Source of the DNA: Akkermansiaceae bacterium
Lineage (GTDB): Bacteria; Verrucomicrobiota; Verrucomicrobiia; Verrucomicrobiales; Akkermansiaceae
Length of the DNA: 5,383 nt
Reading direction: 5' to 3'
Assembly: GCA_028293225.1 (NCBI GenBank)
Contig: JAQGPE010000001.1
Location: 1-5,383, forward strand
In this document: one piece after another, positions 4,310 through 5,383 of the stretch
Layout of the letters: every line of letters begins with the position of its first letter
How positions within the stretch are numbered: position 1 is the stretch's first letter
The notes under the pieces: model-generated
The model's database searches: none
What the model was told of the DNA's origin: nothing
The model's input: the letters and a program-made list of their open reading frames with translations, nothing else
Translations under genes and position numbers: made by a program

Positions 4310-5372
4310 CGAGCGCGGCGCGGGTCACGCGATAGCTGGAACCGATCTTCTTCGCGGGAAGTTTGCCGGAGTTGATTTCCTCCATCACGTCCGCTTCCGA
4401 CACGCCCAGGATCTTCGCCACTGAGGCGGGATCCAGGATGTCCGGATTCGGCGAAGGGCTGGCGCCGCCAGCCGGGATCACGGCACCCGGCAGCGGCGGC
4501 GGCGGACCACCCGGGGTGGTCATGTTGGTTTGCTTCATCAGCTCCTGCGCCACGGCAAAGCCGACCGCCAGTTCGGAGGCGGTGCCGGCGGCTCCGCCCC
4601 CTCCTCCAGTGGCCATGCCCTGACCCATCTGATACTTCACGTAGTCGTTGAGGTTGCCGATCGCCGACATCGCCGAGCGCTTGTCGATCGCTTCCTCGAC
4701 TTCCGGTGGAACGCTGACGTTCTCGATGATGAACGACTCCACCTCGATCCCGTACTTCGCGGAAATCACCGGATTGATCAGCGGCATCAGCGCGTCACCC
4801 AGATCCGTGTAGCGGGTCGCCACGTCGAAGACCGGCACGTGGGCATTGGCCAGCGCGTCGGAGAAAATGCTGACGATGCGCGAACGCATGGTGTCGGCAA
4901 ACTCATCCACCCGGAAGTCGCGGTCGGAACCGGCCACTTCCTTCAGGAAAGTCTGCACATTGACCACCTTGAAGTCATACGTGCCATAGGCGCGCGCGCG
5001 CACGATCCCCAGATCGGCATCCCGCAGCATGATCGGGTTGGCCGTGCCCCACTTGTTGCCGGTGAACAGCCGCGTGTTGACGAAATAGACGTCCGCCTTG
5101 AACGGACTCTGGAAGCCGTACTTCCACCCCTTGATCCGCGTCAGAACCGGGATGTTATCCGTGGTCAGCGTGTACTTGCCGGGATTGAAGGTATCACCGA
5201 ACTCCCCCAGATACAGGAACTGGGCGGTCTGGCTTTCCCGCACGATCAACTGGGCGCCGTTCTTGATGGCCTTGTCGTCGTCCGGATAACGCCAGGAAAT
5301 CGTGTCCCGGGAATCGTCCTGCCACTCGATGATTTCGTGCAGCTCGCCTTTGATAAAATCCATCTGTCCCAT
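4290..5372 (-). CDS. SPFH/band-7 protein (YdjI-like) fused to a C-terminal excisionase-type HTH (360 aa)
   Basis: Residues about 1-235 match the YdjI-type SPFH family, also labelled virion core protein: GELHEIIEW (9-17), IKNGAQLIVRESQTAQFL (36-53), IKGWKYGFQSPFKADVYFVN (80-99), WGTANPIMLRDA (108-119) and the end of the domain, ENVSVPPEVEEAIDKRSAM (217-235). SPFH proteins oligomerise at membranes and scaffold partners. No transmembrane helix is seen, as in YdjI. A Gly/Ala-rich then Pro-rich linker follows (about 250-310). The C-terminus (311-360) is a helix-turn-helix of the excisionase/MerR-like HTH_17 type: DPASVAKILGVSEADVMEEI, then NSGKLPAKKIGSSYRVTRAALDAFL. YdjI-like proteins commonly carry a zinc ribbon in this place. 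The ATG at 5372 gives MGQMDFIKGEL, which matches the family's usual start in length; Met4 (5363) is an alternative. Only 11 upstream bases are visible, so promoter and first gene of the operon cannot be judged. Confidence 0.93.
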   Translation of the reverse strand: MGQMDFIKGELHEIIEWQDDSRDTISWRYPDDDKAIKNGAQLIVRESQTAQFLYLGEFGDTFNPGKYTLTTDNIPVLTRIKGWKYGFQSPFKADVYFVNTRLFTGNKWGTANPIMLRDADLGIVRARAYGTYDFKVVNVQTFLKEVAGSDRDFRVDEFADTMRSRIVSIFSDALANAHVPVFDVATRYTDLGDALMPLINPVISAKYGIEVESFIIENVSVPPEVEEAIDKRSAMSAIGNLNDYVKYQMGQGMATGGGGGAAGTASELAVGFAVAQELMKQTNMTTPGGPPPPLPGAVIPAGGASPSPNPDILDPASVAKILGVSEADVMEEINSGKLPAKKIGSSYRVTRAALDAFLAE

Positions 5373-5383
5373 GAGTGTGTCAG

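Noticed and set aside
3095..4375. A 426-residue open frame on the plus strand opposite the zinc-ribbon gene.
   Set aside because: It is Arg/His/Leu-rich with no recognisable domain and lies antisense to a gene with clear cysteine motifs and a membrane helix. Long antisense frames are common in GC-rich DNA.
1..5383. CRISPR arrays, tRNA or rRNA genes, transposases, attachment sites or toxin-antitoxin pairs.
   Set aside because: I looked on both strands and saw no spaced direct repeats of CRISPR type, no tRNA cloverleaf signature and no transposase or toxin motifs.

Overview
The window looks like a GC-rich chromosomal segment from a member of the Verrucomicrobia (a Luteolibacter/Haloferula-like bacterium would fit). 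The main clue is a secreted protein with a textbook PEP-CTERM tail of the planctomycete/verrucomicrobial kind. Weak or absent Shine-Dalgarno sequences before most starts and an Ala/Gly/Pro-rich proteome agree with this. The assignment is an inference, because no rRNA or other taxonomic marker is present. I see no tRNA, rRNA, CRISPR array, insertion sequence or phage gene.

Layout, left to right. (1) 1-554, minus strand: the N-terminal two thirds of prolipoprotein diacylglyceryl transferase (lgt), cut by the window edge. (2) 555-733: a divergent intergenic region with possible leader structure. (3) 734-892, plus strand: a 52-residue DUF3309 membrane miniprotein. (4) 893-1064: a convergent spacer with a 50-nt imperfect palindrome and a probable bidirectional terminator. 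(5) 1065-1418, minus: a small low-complexity lipoprotein. (6) 1419-1579: a spacer with three consecutive stem-loops, one of them a convincing terminator for the next gene. (7) 1580-2272, minus: a PEP-CTERM exported protein with an upstream region (2273-2482) rich in operator-like repeats. (8) 2483-2839, minus: an unrecognised 118-residue protein that may have lost its original start through a one-base frameshift in a C5 tract. (9) 3077-4309 and 4290-5372, minus: a two-gene operon with a 20-nt overlap.

The operon is the most interesting part. The upstream gene encodes an SPFH/band-7 protein of the YdjI type with an excisionase/MerR-like helix-turn-helix fused to its C-terminus. The downstream gene encodes a protein with two zinc ribbons of identical spacing and a single C-terminal membrane anchor. 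The pairing resembles the SPFH plus zinc-ribbon membrane-protein pairs (such as Bacillus subtilis YdjI/YdjG) linked to PspA-type membrane-stress systems. A pspA-like gene, if there is one, would lie beyond the right edge. The SPFH-HTH fusion raises the possibility of a link between a membrane scaffold and DNA, or of the HTH fold being reused for protein contacts.

Most of the window concerns the cell envelope (lipoprotein maturation, a lipoprotein, an exosortase substrate, a membrane miniprotein, a membrane-scaffold operon). The genes do not form one pathway, and several are separated by terminators.
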